Origin: an uncultured Clostridia bacterium
Lineage (GTDB): Bacteria; Bacillota; Clostridia; Lachnospirales; Lachnospiraceae
Reading direction: 5' to 3'
Assembly: GCA_947174885.1 (NCBI GenBank)
Contig: CAMWKO010000010.1
Coordinates: 1-64,000 of the forward strand
DNA length: 64,000 nucleotides
Below the pieces are notes generated by a model, which was given only the letters and a program-made list of their open reading frames with translations, was not told the DNA's origin and did not search any database. This document shows, one piece after another, positions 8,921-17,501 of the stretch (positions are counted from its first letter, which is position 1; the number at the start of each line of letters is the position of its first letter). The position numbers were made by a program, and so were the translations under genes.

Positions 8921-9052
8921 TGGATTACCCGAAGTCGCAAAATGAGTCTGTAAACACTCTCGCTGGATTTGCTGACTATATTATATAAGATTAAATTTAT
9001 AAAATATTCTTTAAATTAAATAAGGGAGTTTTATAGTTTAATCTTAGTTAAG

Positions 9053-9095
9053 AGAAGAACTATTTAAAAATATTTTTAAATAGTTCTTCTTTTTC
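9053..9095. terminator. Perfect palindrome ending in a pyrimidine run
   Basis: AGAAGAACTATTTAAAAA is followed almost at once by its complement (to 9090) and then TTTTTCTTTC. It can act as an intrinsic terminator for transcription arriving from the cysK-ssu side, and it insulates the ArsR promoter. Confidence 0.7.
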
Positions 9096-9102
9096 TTTCA
9101 CA

Positions 9103-9141
9103 GGTATGTTATAATCTGTTTAAATAAAATTTTAAATAGGT
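9103..9141 (+). promoter_or_regulatory. Promoter and likely autoregulatory operator of the ArsR gene
   Basis: An extended -10 (TATGT then TATAAT at 9110-9115) is visible. It is followed by an AT-rich palindrome TTTAAATAAAATTTTAAAT at about 9119-9137, between the start site and the ribosome binding site. ArsR/SdpR regulators usually bind such palindromes over their own promoter, so this is the natural autorepression site. No good -35 is present. Confidence 0.5.
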
Positions 9142-9153
9142 AGGAGGATAGCG

Positions 9154-9441
9154 ATGGGACTTGCAAATACATTTAAAGCATTATCCGAGCCGTTAAGGCG
9201 AAGAATACTCGAATTACTTAAGAAAGGACGTATGACAGCAGGAGAATTATCACAGGAGCTTAAGATTACTCCTCCTGCCCTGTCATATCATTTGAAATTG
9301 TTAAAACAGGCAGATTTGATTATTGAATATAAGTATAAAAATTTTATTTATTATGAAATAAATACATCTGTCTTAGATGAACTTATACTTTGGACAGGAC
9401 AATTTAAAGGTGAAGAGGCTGAAAGAAAATTTCAATCCTGA
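9154..9441 (+). CDS. ArsR-family transcriptional regulator, SdpR-like
   Basis: Winged-helix repressor of 95 residues. The N-terminus FKALSEPLRRRILELL, the MTAGELSQEL turn and the recognition helix PPALSYHLKLLKQADLI match the SdpR branch of ArsR, as does the FIYYEINTSVLDELI tail. There are no metal-binding CxC residues, so it is unlikely to be a metal sensor. In the known Sdp system SdpR represses sdpRI, and the membrane protein SdpI relieves repression and gives immunity. Here a broken sdpI lies 55 nt downstream. A strong AGGAGGATA site precedes the ATG. Confidence 0.88.
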   Translation: MGLANTFKALSEPLRRRILELLKKGRMTAGELSQELKITPPALSYHLKLLKQADLIIEYKYKNFIYYEINTSVLDELILWTGQFKGEEAERKFQS

Positions 9442-9496
9442 GTATGTAATTAAAACCAAATCACAGGCACTTATAACTTAAGAATCAGAGGTAAAA

Positions 9497-9733
9497 ATGA
9501 AACTGAAAACTAAAATTTTATGGATAATTACCGTATTACCATTACTTGTTACAGCTATAGCAGTCAGATTTATGGAAGATACCGTACCGGCACATTATGA
9601 TTTTTACGGTAATATTGACAGATGGGGATCAAAATATGAAAATTCAAACAAAATCCTTTAATATTCACAACAAATAAATGTATACACAGCATTTTTAAGT
9701 GGAACAATTTGGTTATATGTGTTATACTTTTAA
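9497..9733 (+). pseudogene. Relic of an SdpI-like (DUF1648) immunity membrane protein
   Basis: ATG at 9497 opens 54 codons that match the N-terminal DUF1648 region of SdpI proteins: one membrane helix, then VPAHYDFYGNIDRWG. A TAA at 9659 stops it. The same frame then continues for 23 codons that read as a membrane segment (TAFLSGTIWLYVLYF) and stops at 9731. Intact SdpI proteins are about 200 residues, so the central part has been deleted and a stop acquired. It follows the SdpR-like regulator as in intact sdpRI operons. A short functional peptide cannot be excluded. Confidence 0.7.
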
Positions 9734-9778
9734 AATGTATAAATGGATTTATTGATTATAACCCGAAAGGAGATAAAA

Positions 9779-11158
9779 ATGGAAAGACAAAATGCTTGGA
9801 AAGGTTATAAACAAAAGCAATTAAAGGAGCTGGAGGCTCTTTGCAGTGAATATAGAGATTTTCTGGACAATGGAAAAACAGAACGTGAATGTGTAAAAAT
9901 AACTATAGAGCAGGCAAAAAAGTCAGGCTATAAAAATCTGGATACAATCATAAAGAAAAAGCAGAAGCTAAAAGCAGGAGATAAAGTATATGCCGTAATT
10001 ATGGACAAGGCTGTTGCATTATTCAATATCGGAACAAAGGATATAGAAGAGGGAATGAATATCTTAGGTGCACACATTGATTCACCAAGATTAGATATAA
10101 AGCAGAATCCGCTATATGAGGATACGGATTTTGCTTATCTTGACACTCATTATTACGGTGGTGTAAAGAAATATCAGTGGGTGGCATTACCGCTTGCAAT
10201 ACATGGTGTAATTGTAAAGAAAAACGGTGATACAGTAAATGTATCAATAGGTGACAATGAAGAAGACCCGGTATTCTGCGTAAGTGATTTACTTATTCAT
10301 TTAGCAGGTGAACAGCTTGAAAAGAAAGCCGCAAAGGTAATAGAGGGTGAACAGCTTGATATTTTATTCGGCTCAAGACCACTGCCGGACGAGAAAAAGG
10401 ATGCGGTAAAAGCAAATATATTAAAGCTTTTAAAAGATAAATATGATATGGACGAAGAAGACTTTATGTCGGCAGAGCTTGAGGTAGTACCGGCGGGAAA
10501 AGCAAGAAATGCAGGACTGGATTCAAGTATGATTATGGCATACGGACAGGATGACAGGGTATGTGCATTTACATCACTTAAGGCTATGCTTAGTGTAGAT
10601 GAAGTAGAAAGAACGGCCTGCTGTTTATTGGTAGATAAAGAGGAAATAGGAAGTGTAGGCGCAACAGGTATGCGGTCAAAGTTCTTTGAAAATACCGTAT
10701 GCGAAATAATAGACAGATTAGGAGAATATAGCGAGCTGAAGCTGAGAAGATGTCTTAAGAACTCAAAAATGTTATCTTCAGACGTAAATGCAGCTTATGA
10801 CCCAATGTTTGCAAGTGCCTTTGAAAAGAAAAACTCCTCATACTTTGGAAGAGGTATGGTATTTAGCAAATTTACGGGCTCAAAAGGAAAATCAGGCTCA
10901 AATGATGCTAATGCGGAGTATATTGCATCCATTAGAAAAATAATGGATGATGCAAAGATTTGTTATCAGCTTGCCGAACTTGGAAAAGTAGATGTGGGCG
11001 GTGGCGGAACTATCGCATATATTCTTTCGTTATACGGTATGGAGGTTATTGACTGTGGAGTAGCTGTACTTAATATGCATGCACCATGGGAAATTACGAG
11101 CAAAGCAGATATATATGAAACCAAAAAGGGATACGAGGTATTTTTGAAAAAAGCATAA
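9779..11158 (+). CDS. M18-family aminopeptidase
   Basis: Zinc-dependent aminopeptidase of the aspartyl aminopeptidase (M18) family, cytoplasmic, trimming N-terminal residues from peptides. Metal and catalytic motifs are present: GAHIDSPRLD near residue 100, LVDKEEIGSVGATGM near residue 290, and NMHAPWE near the C-terminus. Its 459 residues match the longer bacterial M18 form. ATG at 9779 is preferred over an upstream in-frame start at 9743 because GAAAGGAGA lies directly before it. The gene begins 45 nt after the sdpI relic and could have inherited that operon's promoter. Confidence 0.92.
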   Translation: MERQNAWKGYKQKQLKELEALCSEYRDFLDNGKTERECVKITIEQAKKSGYKNLDTIIKKKQKLKAGDKVYAVIMDKAVALFNIGTKDIEEGMNILGAHIDSPRLDIKQNPLYEDTDFAYLDTHYYGGVKKYQWVALPLAIHGVIVKKNGDTVNVSIGDNEEDPVFCVSDLLIHLAGEQLEKKAAKVIEGEQLDILFGSRPLPDEKKDAVKANILKLLKDKYDMDEEDFMSAELEVVPAGKARNAGLDSSMIMAYGQDDRVCAFTSLKAMLSVDEVERTACCLLVDKEEIGSVGATGMRSKFFENTVCEIIDRLGEYSELKLRRCLKNSKMLSSDVNAAYDPMFASAFEKKNSSYFGRGMVFSKFTGSKGKSGSNDANAEYIASIRKIMDDAKICYQLAELGKVDVGGGGTIAYILSLYGMEVIDCGVAVLNMHAPWEITSKADIYETKKGYEVFLKKA

Positions 11159-11212
11159 GGAGAATAAGGCTGAAAGAAGCTTTCAACCTTGAGTTTGTAT
11201 TTTAGTTGGAAG

Positions 11213-11241
11213 TACAGACACTTCTGATTGAAGCATTAGGA
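11213..11241 (+). repeat. Short dispersed repeat that includes a ribosome binding site, copy 1
   Basis: ACAGACACTTCTGATTGAAG and the following CATTAGGAG match the copy at 26683-26711 with 3 differences in 29 bases. The copy ends in the Shine-Dalgarno sequence of the downstream gene. Both copies are plus-strand and lie just before an ATG. Confidence 0.55.
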
Positions 11242-11248
11242 GGAACAA

Positions 11249-12475
11249 ATGGATTATAAATCGGCAGTTGAAAAAACAGAGAAATATGGACAAAGTCATA
11301 TTTTAAAATATTATGATGAACTATCTGAGAAACAAAAGCAGGCTTTGGTGGAACAGATAGATGAAACAGATTTTAGTATTATCGCAATGTGTAACCATAA
11401 AGAAGAAATTGCAAAAAAGGGGAAAATTACCCCTCTTAATGCCATGCAGTTAAAGGATATTGAAAAGAGAAAAGAGGAGTTTCATACTATAGGCATGAAT
11501 GCAATTAAGACAGGAAAGGTCGGTGCCGTTTTACTGGCAGGAGGTATGGGTACAAGACTTGGCTCGGATAATCCAAAGGGTATGTATAATATAGGAATAA
11601 ATAAGGACGTATATATTTTCCAGAGAATTATGGAAAATCTTTTGGATATAGTCAATTTATCAGGAACATATATACATTTATTTGTTATGACCAGTGATAA
11701 AAATAATGATATAACAATACAGTTCTTCAAAGAAAAGAATTATTTCGGATATGATAAAAACTATATATCTTTTTTTAAGCAGGAAATGGCACCTGCCACA
11801 GACTACAACGGAAAGATATATATGGAGGAAAAGTACAGAATGTCAACCTCTCCAAACGGAAATGGCGGATGGTTTTCATCAATGATTAGAAGCGGAGTTA
11901 TAGATATTGTAAACGAAAATAATATCGAATGGCTGAATGTATTTTCAGTAGATAATGTTTTGCAAAGAATTGCAGATCCGCTTTTTATAGGTGCAACTAT
12001 TGCAACGAAATCCAAGGTAGGTTCAAAGGTTGTAAAAAAAGCCTCAAAGGATGAAAAGGTAGGAGTAATGTGCTTGGAGGACGGTAAGCCGTCTATTGTG
12101 GAATATTATGAACTGACGGATGAGATGATGGATGCAGTAGATGAAAACGGTGAGCCTGCATACAATTATGGAGTTATATTAAATTATCTTCTAAATGTAG
12201 AGGAACTTGAAAATATAGCTAAAAAAAGTATGCCATTACATATAGTTGAAAAGAAGATACCATATCTGGACGAAAACGGTATACTTATAAAACCGGAAGA
12301 ACCAAACGGATATAAATTTGAAACACTCATATTAGATATGATTCATTTAATGGATAGCTGTGTTCCGTTTGAAGTGGTTAGAAATAAAGAATTTGCACCT
12401 ATAAAAAATAAGGAGGGTGTAGATTCGGTAGAAACTGCCAGAGCATTACTTAAAGAAAACGGCATTGAATTATAA
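11249..12475 (+). CDS. UDPGP-type nucleotidyltransferase (UTP-sugar-1-phosphate uridylyltransferase)
   Basis: Transfers UMP from UTP to a sugar 1-phosphate, making a UDP-sugar. The nucleotide-binding loop LLAGGMGTRLGSDNPKGMY (about residues 90-108) is the signature of the eukaryote-type UDP-N-acetylglucosamine/UDP-glucose pyrophosphorylase family, distinct from bacterial GalU and GlmU. The substrate (GlcNAc-1-P, Glc-1-P or Gal-1-P) cannot be told from sequence alone. The 408-residue length is typical. A UDP-galactose-consuming enzyme (UDP-galactopyranose mutase) is encoded 6 kb downstream. AGGAGG precedes the ATG, and argS follows after 22 nt. Confidence 0.88.
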   Translation: MDYKSAVEKTEKYGQSHILKYYDELSEKQKQALVEQIDETDFSIIAMCNHKEEIAKKGKITPLNAMQLKDIEKRKEEFHTIGMNAIKTGKVGAVLLAGGMGTRLGSDNPKGMYNIGINKDVYIFQRIMENLLDIVNLSGTYIHLFVMTSDKNNDITIQFFKEKNYFGYDKNYISFFKQEMAPATDYNGKIYMEEKYRMSTSPNGNGGWFSSMIRSGVIDIVNENNIEWLNVFSVDNVLQRIADPLFIGATIATKSKVGSKVVKKASKDEKVGVMCLEDGKPSIVEYYELTDEMMDAVDENGEPAYNYGVILNYLLNVEELENIAKKSMPLHIVEKKIPYLDENGILIKPEEPNGYKFETLILDMIHLMDSCVPFEVVRNKEFAPIKNKEGVDSVETARALLKENGIEL

Positions 12476-12497
12476 TACAATTTAGGATGGTAATTTT

Positions 12498-14261
12498 ATG
12501 AAAAATCTATTAGACATATTATCAGAAAAATTAGGTGAAGCCTTTGAAAAGGCCGGATATGACAGAAATCTGGGCAGGGTAACTATATCAAACAGACCTG
12601 ATCTTTGTGAATATCAGTGCAATGGTGCAATGGCAGGAGCAAAGCAGTATAAGTGTGCACCGATAGTTATTGCACAGGCAGTAGCGGATTTGCTGAAAGA
12701 GGATGAAACATTCAGCGAAATCGCAGCTGTAAATCCGGGTTTTATCAATATTAAGATTAAAGATGAATTTTTATCAAAACATATTGAAGCTATGGCAGGA
12801 GATGAAAAACTCGGTGTAGAGCTTTCAGGCGGCAAAACAGCAGTTATTGACTATGGCGGGGCAAATGTGGCAAAGCCACTCCATGTAGGACATTTACGTT
12901 CGGCTATTATTGGAGAAACTATAAAAAGACTTAAAAGATTTAAAGGTGATACCGTTATAGGTGATGTTCATCTGGGAGACTGGGGACTTCAGATGGGACT
13001 GATAATTGAACAGCTAAGATGCGAACAGCCTGATTTGGTATATTTTGATGAGAGTTTCATGGGAGAATATCCGGATACTCCGCCGTTTACACTCTCAGAG
13101 CTTGAGCAGATTTATCCTAAGGCAAGTGCAAGGTCAAAGGAAGATGACGATTTTAAGGAAAAAGCACAGACAGCTACCTTGGAAATGCAAAAGGGAAAAA
13201 GGGGTTATAGAGCCATATGGAAGCATATTTTAGATGTATCAATACCTGACTTAAAGAAAAATTATGACAATATGAAGGTTGAGTTTGAACTTTGGAAGGG
13301 TGAAAGCAGTGCCGAGGAATTTATAGCACCTATGGTAGAAGATATGATAAATAACGGATATGCACACGAAAGTCAGGGTGCGATAGTTGTAGATGTTAAG
13401 GAGGAGAGTGACCAAAAGGAAATACCTCCCTGCATTATAAAAAAATCGGACGGGGCTTCACTTTATGCTACTTCGGATTTAGCAACAATTATTCAGAGAA
13501 AGAAGGATTACAATCCGGATGAAATCATTTATGTAGCCGACAAGAGACAGGAAATGCATTTTACACAGGTTTTCAGAACTGCTAAAAAGACAAAGATAGT
13601 AGATGATAGCATAGATTTCAGCTTTTTGGGATTTGGTACGATGAACGGCAGGGACGGAAAGCCGTTTAAGACCAGAGACGGTGGTGTAATGAGGCTGGAA
13701 ACACTAATTAGTGATATTAATAAGGCTGTATATGATAAAATGATGGAAAACAGAGAAATGGATGAAGCAGAGGCTTTGGAAATTTCAAAAACAGTCGGTC
13801 TTTCAGCACTTAAATATGGAGATTTATCAAATCAGGCATCAAAGGATTATGTTTTTGATTTGGAAAGATTTACTTCGTTTGAGGGAGATACAGGACCATA
13901 CATTCTATATACAATAGTAAGAATTAAAGCAATTCTTAGAAAATATGAGGAAACAGGAAAGAGTACTGAAGGATTATCACTTAACAGAACACTTACACCG
14001 GCTGAAAAACAGCTGATGCTTGAGTTATCCAAGTTTAGCTCAATGATTGATGCCGCCTATTGTGAGCTGGCACCACATAAGATTTGTGCATATATTTATG
14101 ACTTGGCAAATGTATTTAACAGCTTTTATCATGAAAATAAGATTATGACAGAAGAGGATGCAGATAAACAGGCAGGTTTTATAGCATTATTATTAATAGC
14201 AAAAAAAGCATTGGAAATATCTATAGAAATTCTGGGATTTGATGCACCGGATAGAATGTAG
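12498..14261 (+). CDS. argS: Arginyl-tRNA synthetase
   Basis: Class I aminoacyl-tRNA synthetase that charges tRNA-Arg. Domains in order: N-terminal Add-1 tRNA-recognition domain (1-110), Rossmann catalytic domain with HVGHLRS as the HIGH-type motif (near residue 128), and the C-terminal DALR anticodon-binding domain (about 470-587). The motif GRDGKPFKTRDGG stands where other class I enzymes have KMSKS; this lack of the canonical lysine is normal in many ArgRS. At 587 residues it is full length. The next gene begins 10 nt after its stop with its own AGGAGG. Confidence 0.96.
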   Translation: MKNLLDILSEKLGEAFEKAGYDRNLGRVTISNRPDLCEYQCNGAMAGAKQYKCAPIVIAQAVADLLKEDETFSEIAAVNPGFINIKIKDEFLSKHIEAMAGDEKLGVELSGGKTAVIDYGGANVAKPLHVGHLRSAIIGETIKRLKRFKGDTVIGDVHLGDWGLQMGLIIEQLRCEQPDLVYFDESFMGEYPDTPPFTLSELEQIYPKASARSKEDDDFKEKAQTATLEMQKGKRGYRAIWKHILDVSIPDLKKNYDNMKVEFELWKGESSAEEFIAPMVEDMINNGYAHESQGAIVVDVKEESDQKEIPPCIIKKSDGASLYATSDLATIIQRKKDYNPDEIIYVADKRQEMHFTQVFRTAKKTKIVDDSIDFSFLGFGTMNGRDGKPFKTRDGGVMRLETLISDINKAVYDKMMENREMDEAEALEISKTVGLSALKYGDLSNQASKDYVFDLERFTSFEGDTGPYILYTIVRIKAILRKYEETGKSTEGLSLNRTLTPAEKQLMLELSKFSSMIDAAYCELAPHKICAYIYDLANVFNSFYHENKIMTEEDADKQAGFIALLLIAKKALEISIEILGFDAPDRM

Positions 14262-14271
14262 GAGGATGGCA

Positions 14272-14691
14272 ATGAGTCAGGAAAAGGTTGACCTTTATAA
14301 AAAAGAAAAAGCAAACAGAAAGAAAAATGTTAAGAAGCAGAAAAGAGTACAGAAGCTTAAAATACTTGCTGCAGTAGCAGTTATGTTAATGGTTATAGGA
14401 ATAATTGCGTTTAGTATTATTATTCAGAAAAAGGAAAATGAAACACAGACATTATCACAGGAAGAATATGAAAGTATAATGAATTATTTAAATGAGTTAT
14501 ATTCATCTACAACAACTTCTAATGAAAATGCAACAACAGGCGAGGGTACAACAACCGGAGAAAATGTTACAACAGGAGAGGGTGCAACGACCGGAGAAAA
14601 TGCTACAACGGGTGAGGCCACTACAACAGAAAATACAACAACCGGAGAAAATGGAACTACATCTTCTGATGGGGATTCGGACACACAGTAA
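14272..14691 (+). CDS. Small membrane-anchored protein with a Thr/Gly/Glu repeat tail
   Basis: No function is recognised. A very basic N-terminus (residues 1-35, mostly Lys and Arg) is followed by a single transmembrane helix (about 36-58), then a tail of about 60 residues made of repeated TTGEx units (TTGEGT, TTGENV, TTGEGA, TTGENA). The layout suggests a type II membrane protein with a disordered external stalk. The repeats are also visible in the DNA as ACAACAGG/ACCGGAGA alternations between about 14533 and 14660, a region prone to length change. ATG at 14272 is supported by TAGGAGGA; the next gene follows after 11 nt. Confidence 0.7.
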   Translation: MSQEKVDLYKKEKANRKKNVKKQKRVQKLKILAAVAVMLMVIGIIAFSIIIQKKENETQTLSQEEYESIMNYLNELYSSTTTSNENATTGEGTTTGENVTTGEGATTGENATTGEATTTENTTTGENGTTSSDGDSDTQ

Positions 14692-14702
14692 GGAGACGGA
14701 AA

Positions 14703-15728
14703 ATGACAAAAGGCGATATTATTATTAGAAATGCCATTGTTCATATTTTAGATTCCACGGTAGGAATGCCTGTATTATCTGACAGTGAGTTAAGCTATGG
14801 CTCTGATTTTGCAGACTTTTTAAAAGAACATATTTATAAAGTATTAGTAAGTGATGATAAGAAAAACTGTGAATTTATAGAAGAAGAATCAGAGGTTTTC
14901 AGACTTATCAGCAATACAAATGAGGGCAAAATGGATTTTGTGAACTTTAGTAAGGATATAGCCACAAAATTATATGATATTATGAATTCGAATATTGAAA
15001 TACCTGCAGCTGATTTGATGGTAGTGTATTTTGAAGTTAATCAGATTGCACAACTTGCATTGCTTAAAATGAACTATAGAGCGTCTTATATGCACACAAC
15101 CATTAGCGATGAGGGCGTAAATACAAATAGTGTAACAAAATATAAAGCGATGCTTCCGAGTGAAACTTCAAGACTTACGGAAGCTGCCGTTATAAATCTT
15201 ACTGACTATAAAATAAAGCTGATTGAAAAGAAATATTCAGTAAATGGTGTGAAAGAAAATTATTTTTCAAAGCTGTTTTTAAACTGCACCTCGAATTTGT
15301 CACAAAAAGCAAAGTTAAATATAGTCGAGAGAGCTATTGAAACTGTACAAAAGGAGTATTTTAATGATTCAGAGCAGTTTGAAGAAAAGATGAGGGCAAA
15401 GAGTGTTATCCATGAGGAATTGACAAATCAGGGTTCTATTACTGTTGAAGAAGTGGCGGATAAGGTGTTTGAGGAAAAACCTGAGCTTAAAGACAAGTTT
15501 AAGGAAAAGGTAAAAAAATATAAAATTGATGAAGAAGAGGAAATCATACCTCAAAATGAAACTACTACAAGAAAGTTTGAAAAACAACATCTTACAACAG
15601 ATACGGGTATTGAAATCAAAATTCCGATGGAGCAGTATAACAGTACAGATAATATAGAGTTTTTAACAAATGAAGATGGAACAATATCTGTTCTTATAAA
15701 AAATATTGGACATATTACATCAAAATAG
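14703..15728 (+). CDS. Nucleoid-associated protein, NdpA/YejK (NA37) family
   Basis: Predicted cytoplasmic protein of 341 residues that resembles the 37-kDa nucleoid-associated family. Supporting features are the N-terminal IIIRNAIVHILD start, a mid-region FEVNQIAQLALLKMNYR, and a C-terminal half with long charged helices (PELKDKFKEKVKKYKIDEEEE). It ends in the typical TDTGIEIKIP module that closes with IKNIGHI. The E. coli homologue binds DNA and associates with the nucleoid; its physiological role is unclear. No DNA-processing genes flank it. A ribosome binding site AAGGAGA precedes the ATG. Confidence 0.75.
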   Translation: MTKGDIIIRNAIVHILDSTVGMPVLSDSELSYGSDFADFLKEHIYKVLVSDDKKNCEFIEEESEVFRLISNTNEGKMDFVNFSKDIATKLYDIMNSNIEIPAADLMVVYFEVNQIAQLALLKMNYRASYMHTTISDEGVNTNSVTKYKAMLPSETSRLTEAAVINLTDYKIKLIEKKYSVNGVKENYFSKLFLNCTSNLSQKAKLNIVERAIETVQKEYFNDSEQFEEKMRAKSVIHEELTNQGSITVEEVADKVFEEKPELKDKFKEKVKKYKIDEEEEIIPQNETTTRKFEKQHLTTDTGIEIKIPMEQYNSTDNIEFLTNEDGTISVLIKNIGHITSK

Positions 15729-15761
15729 TAAAAGAGTGAAAGAAAAATAAGAAAGGATAAA

Positions 15762-15851
15762 ATGCAGGCATTTTCGCTTGAGACTTGGTGCAGATTATGG
15801 AAACTATACTTAAAGTTAATAGTCTTACAAAAAAATTTGGTGGATTTATAG
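15762..15851 (+). other. Possible 29-codon leader ORF overlapping the ABC ATPase start
   Basis: ATG at 15762 has a good Shine-Dalgarno sequence (GAAAGGA, 15751-15757) and opens 29 codons (begins MQAFSLETWCRLWKLY) ending at TAG 15849-15851. It is out of frame with, and overlaps, the ABC ATPase start at 15797, which has no recognisable Shine-Dalgarno sequence of its own. This arrangement suggests translational coupling. A past small indel that separated the ribosome binding site from the gene is the other explanation. Confidence 0.4.
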
Positions 15852-16717
15852 CTGTTAATAATGTATCCTTTGAACTGGAAAAGGGAAAAATATATGGTTT
15901 TATTGGTCAAAATGGTGCCGGTAAAACTACAATTATCAGAATGTTAGCAGGGGTTTCTATACCTAACGGGGGAACAATAGAGTTGTTTGGAAACTCAAGC
16001 AGAGATGGCATTTCTGAGGGTAGAAAAAAAATTGGAACAATAGTAGAGTCACCTGCACTTTATACAAAGATGACAGCAAGAGACAATATTGAAATACAGA
16101 AATGCTTATACGGAATAAAAAATGACAATCTTGCAAATGAGCTGTTATCATTGGTAGGTCTGCAGGGCTGGGAAGATAAAAAAGTAAAAGATTTTTCACT
16201 TGGTATGCGTCAGAGACTTGCCATTGCCATGTCGCTTGTAAATAATCCTGAGCTTCTTATATTGGATGAACCTATAAACGGATTAGACCCAATGGGTATA
16301 GTGGAAATAAGACAGCTGTTACAGCGTTTAAATAATGAAAGAAAGATTACAATATTAATTTCAAGCCACATTCTTTCAGAATTGTATCAACTGGCAACAG
16401 ATTATATTATTATTGATAAAGGTATAATAGTTGATAAGTTGTCTAATGCTGATTTAGATGTAAAGTGTCAGAAAGCGGTAGTTTTAGAGGTTGAGGATAT
16501 TGAAACTGCTGAGAAAGTAGTAGTGGAGACCTTGAAATCAAGCAATTATGAGGTAATTGGAAACAGCCTGATAAAAATATATGACTATGTAAATGACATA
16601 AGAAGTGTAGCTAAGGCAATGATGGATAACAATGTATTGGTAGTATACTTAAATATTGTAGGTAAGAGCCTTGAAGAATACTTTATGGAAATTATAGGAG
16701 GTGTTCATCATGTCTAA
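15797..16717 (+). CDS. ABC exporter ATP-binding protein
   Basis: Cytoplasmic ATPase of an ABC-2-type exporter. Motifs: Walker A GQNGAGKTT (about residue 40), signature FSLGMRQRLAIAMSL, Walker B LLILDEPINGLDP and ISSHILSELYQ with the switch histidine. The C-terminal 80 residues form the extra domain seen in BcrA/drug-resistance type ATPases. Start choice is uncertain: ATG 15797 gives METILKV, but TTG 15785 or GTG 15788 are also in frame, and none has a Shine-Dalgarno sequence (see the leader ORF at 15762). The permease gene overlaps its 3' end by 8 nt. Bacitracin- and lantibiotic-immunity exporters have this form, but the substrate is unknown. Confidence 0.88.
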   Translation: METILKVNSLTKKFGGFIAVNNVSFELEKGKIYGFIGQNGAGKTTIIRMLAGVSIPNGGTIELFGNSSRDGISEGRKKIGTIVESPALYTKMTARDNIEIQKCLYGIKNDNLANELLSLVGLQGWEDKKVKDFSLGMRQRLAIAMSLVNNPELLILDEPINGLDPMGIVEIRQLLQRLNNERKITILISSHILSELYQLATDYIIIDKGIIVDKLSNADLDVKCQKAVVLEVEDIETAEKVVVETLKSSNYEVIGNSLIKIYDYVNDIRSVAKAMMDNNVLVVYLNIVGKSLEEYFMEIIGGVHHV

Positions 16718-17486
16718 GTTATTAAAAATAGAATTTAAGAAAATCAGAAAATCATTGGCATTTAAGGCAACTCTTATTATATGTGCAGTAATGTGTATAA
16801 TGAATGTGGGTTTGTATGTGATAATGAGTAATATTCCCGATTTAGGGGATTTACTTGGTGAAATGGGTATTACGGGATATGGAATATTTAGTAGCTGTAT
16901 GACACAGTCAACTGATGCAATTATGTTAACTACTATTGTTTTATGTATAATGATAGGTGGAGATTTTTCGGCAAGAACCCTGCAATCACAGATTGTAGCG
17001 GGATACAGCAGGATACAGATAGTTATTTCAAGGTTGATAAGCTCATTTGTGATATTATTTATTTTTGATTTTGTATATACCTTCATATTAACAGGCGGTA
17101 TTTCATTGTTTATCGGATTTGGTACTGAATTTACATCAAAGCTGTTTGGCGAGATGGTGATATCATTTTTAATGAGCATATTTATGTCGTATTCAATAAT
17201 GACACTTTATATGCTTATTGTATTTATATTTAAGTCAGTGGGTCCAAGTATAGGTATTACGATGCCGCTTATGCTTATAGGTACATCTGTTATACAGATA
17301 TTTGTACAGCTTAACGAAACAGCAGCAAAGATATTTTCATTTACACCATATGGTCAGATGTATGTTATAGGGGATTTTACTATGCAGGCAGTTGATTATT
17401 TTAAGTTTTTTTCCATTGGCACTGTATATATAGTCGCAATGACAGTAATAATTATATTGACCTTCAGAAAAGCCGAACTTAAATAG
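16710..17486 (+). CDS. ABC-2 type transporter permease
   Basis: Membrane subunit paired with the preceding ATPase. The hydropathy pattern shows six membrane segments in 258 residues: one near 20-45 followed by an extracytoplasmic stretch, then segments near 70-90, 105-130, 145-175, 180-205 and 230-255. This is the classical ABC-2 fold. ATG at 16710 is chosen because TAGGAGGT lies 6 nt upstream; it overlaps the ATPase stop by 8 nt, a coupled arrangement. A CPBP-family protease gene starts 15 nt downstream, a pairing often seen in peptide-bacteriocin immunity or processing loci. Confidence 0.85.
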   Translation: MSKLLKIEFKKIRKSLAFKATLIICAVMCIMNVGLYVIMSNIPDLGDLLGEMGITGYGIFSSCMTQSTDAIMLTTIVLCIMIGGDFSARTLQSQIVAGYSRIQIVISRLISSFVILFIFDFVYTFILTGGISLFIGFGTEFTSKLFGEMVISFLMSIFMSYSIMTLYMLIVFIFKSVGPSIGITMPLMLIGTSVIQIFVQLNETAAKIFSFTPYGQMYVIGDFTMQAVDYFKFFSIGTVYIVAMTVIIILTFRKAELK

Positions 17487-17501
17487 AATTAGGAGAAAAT
17501 A

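Noticed and set aside
14484-14744. 86-codon - strand frame rich in Val and Pro at the repeat-tail gene
   Set aside because: It is antisense to the TTGEx repeats and keeps open only because of them.
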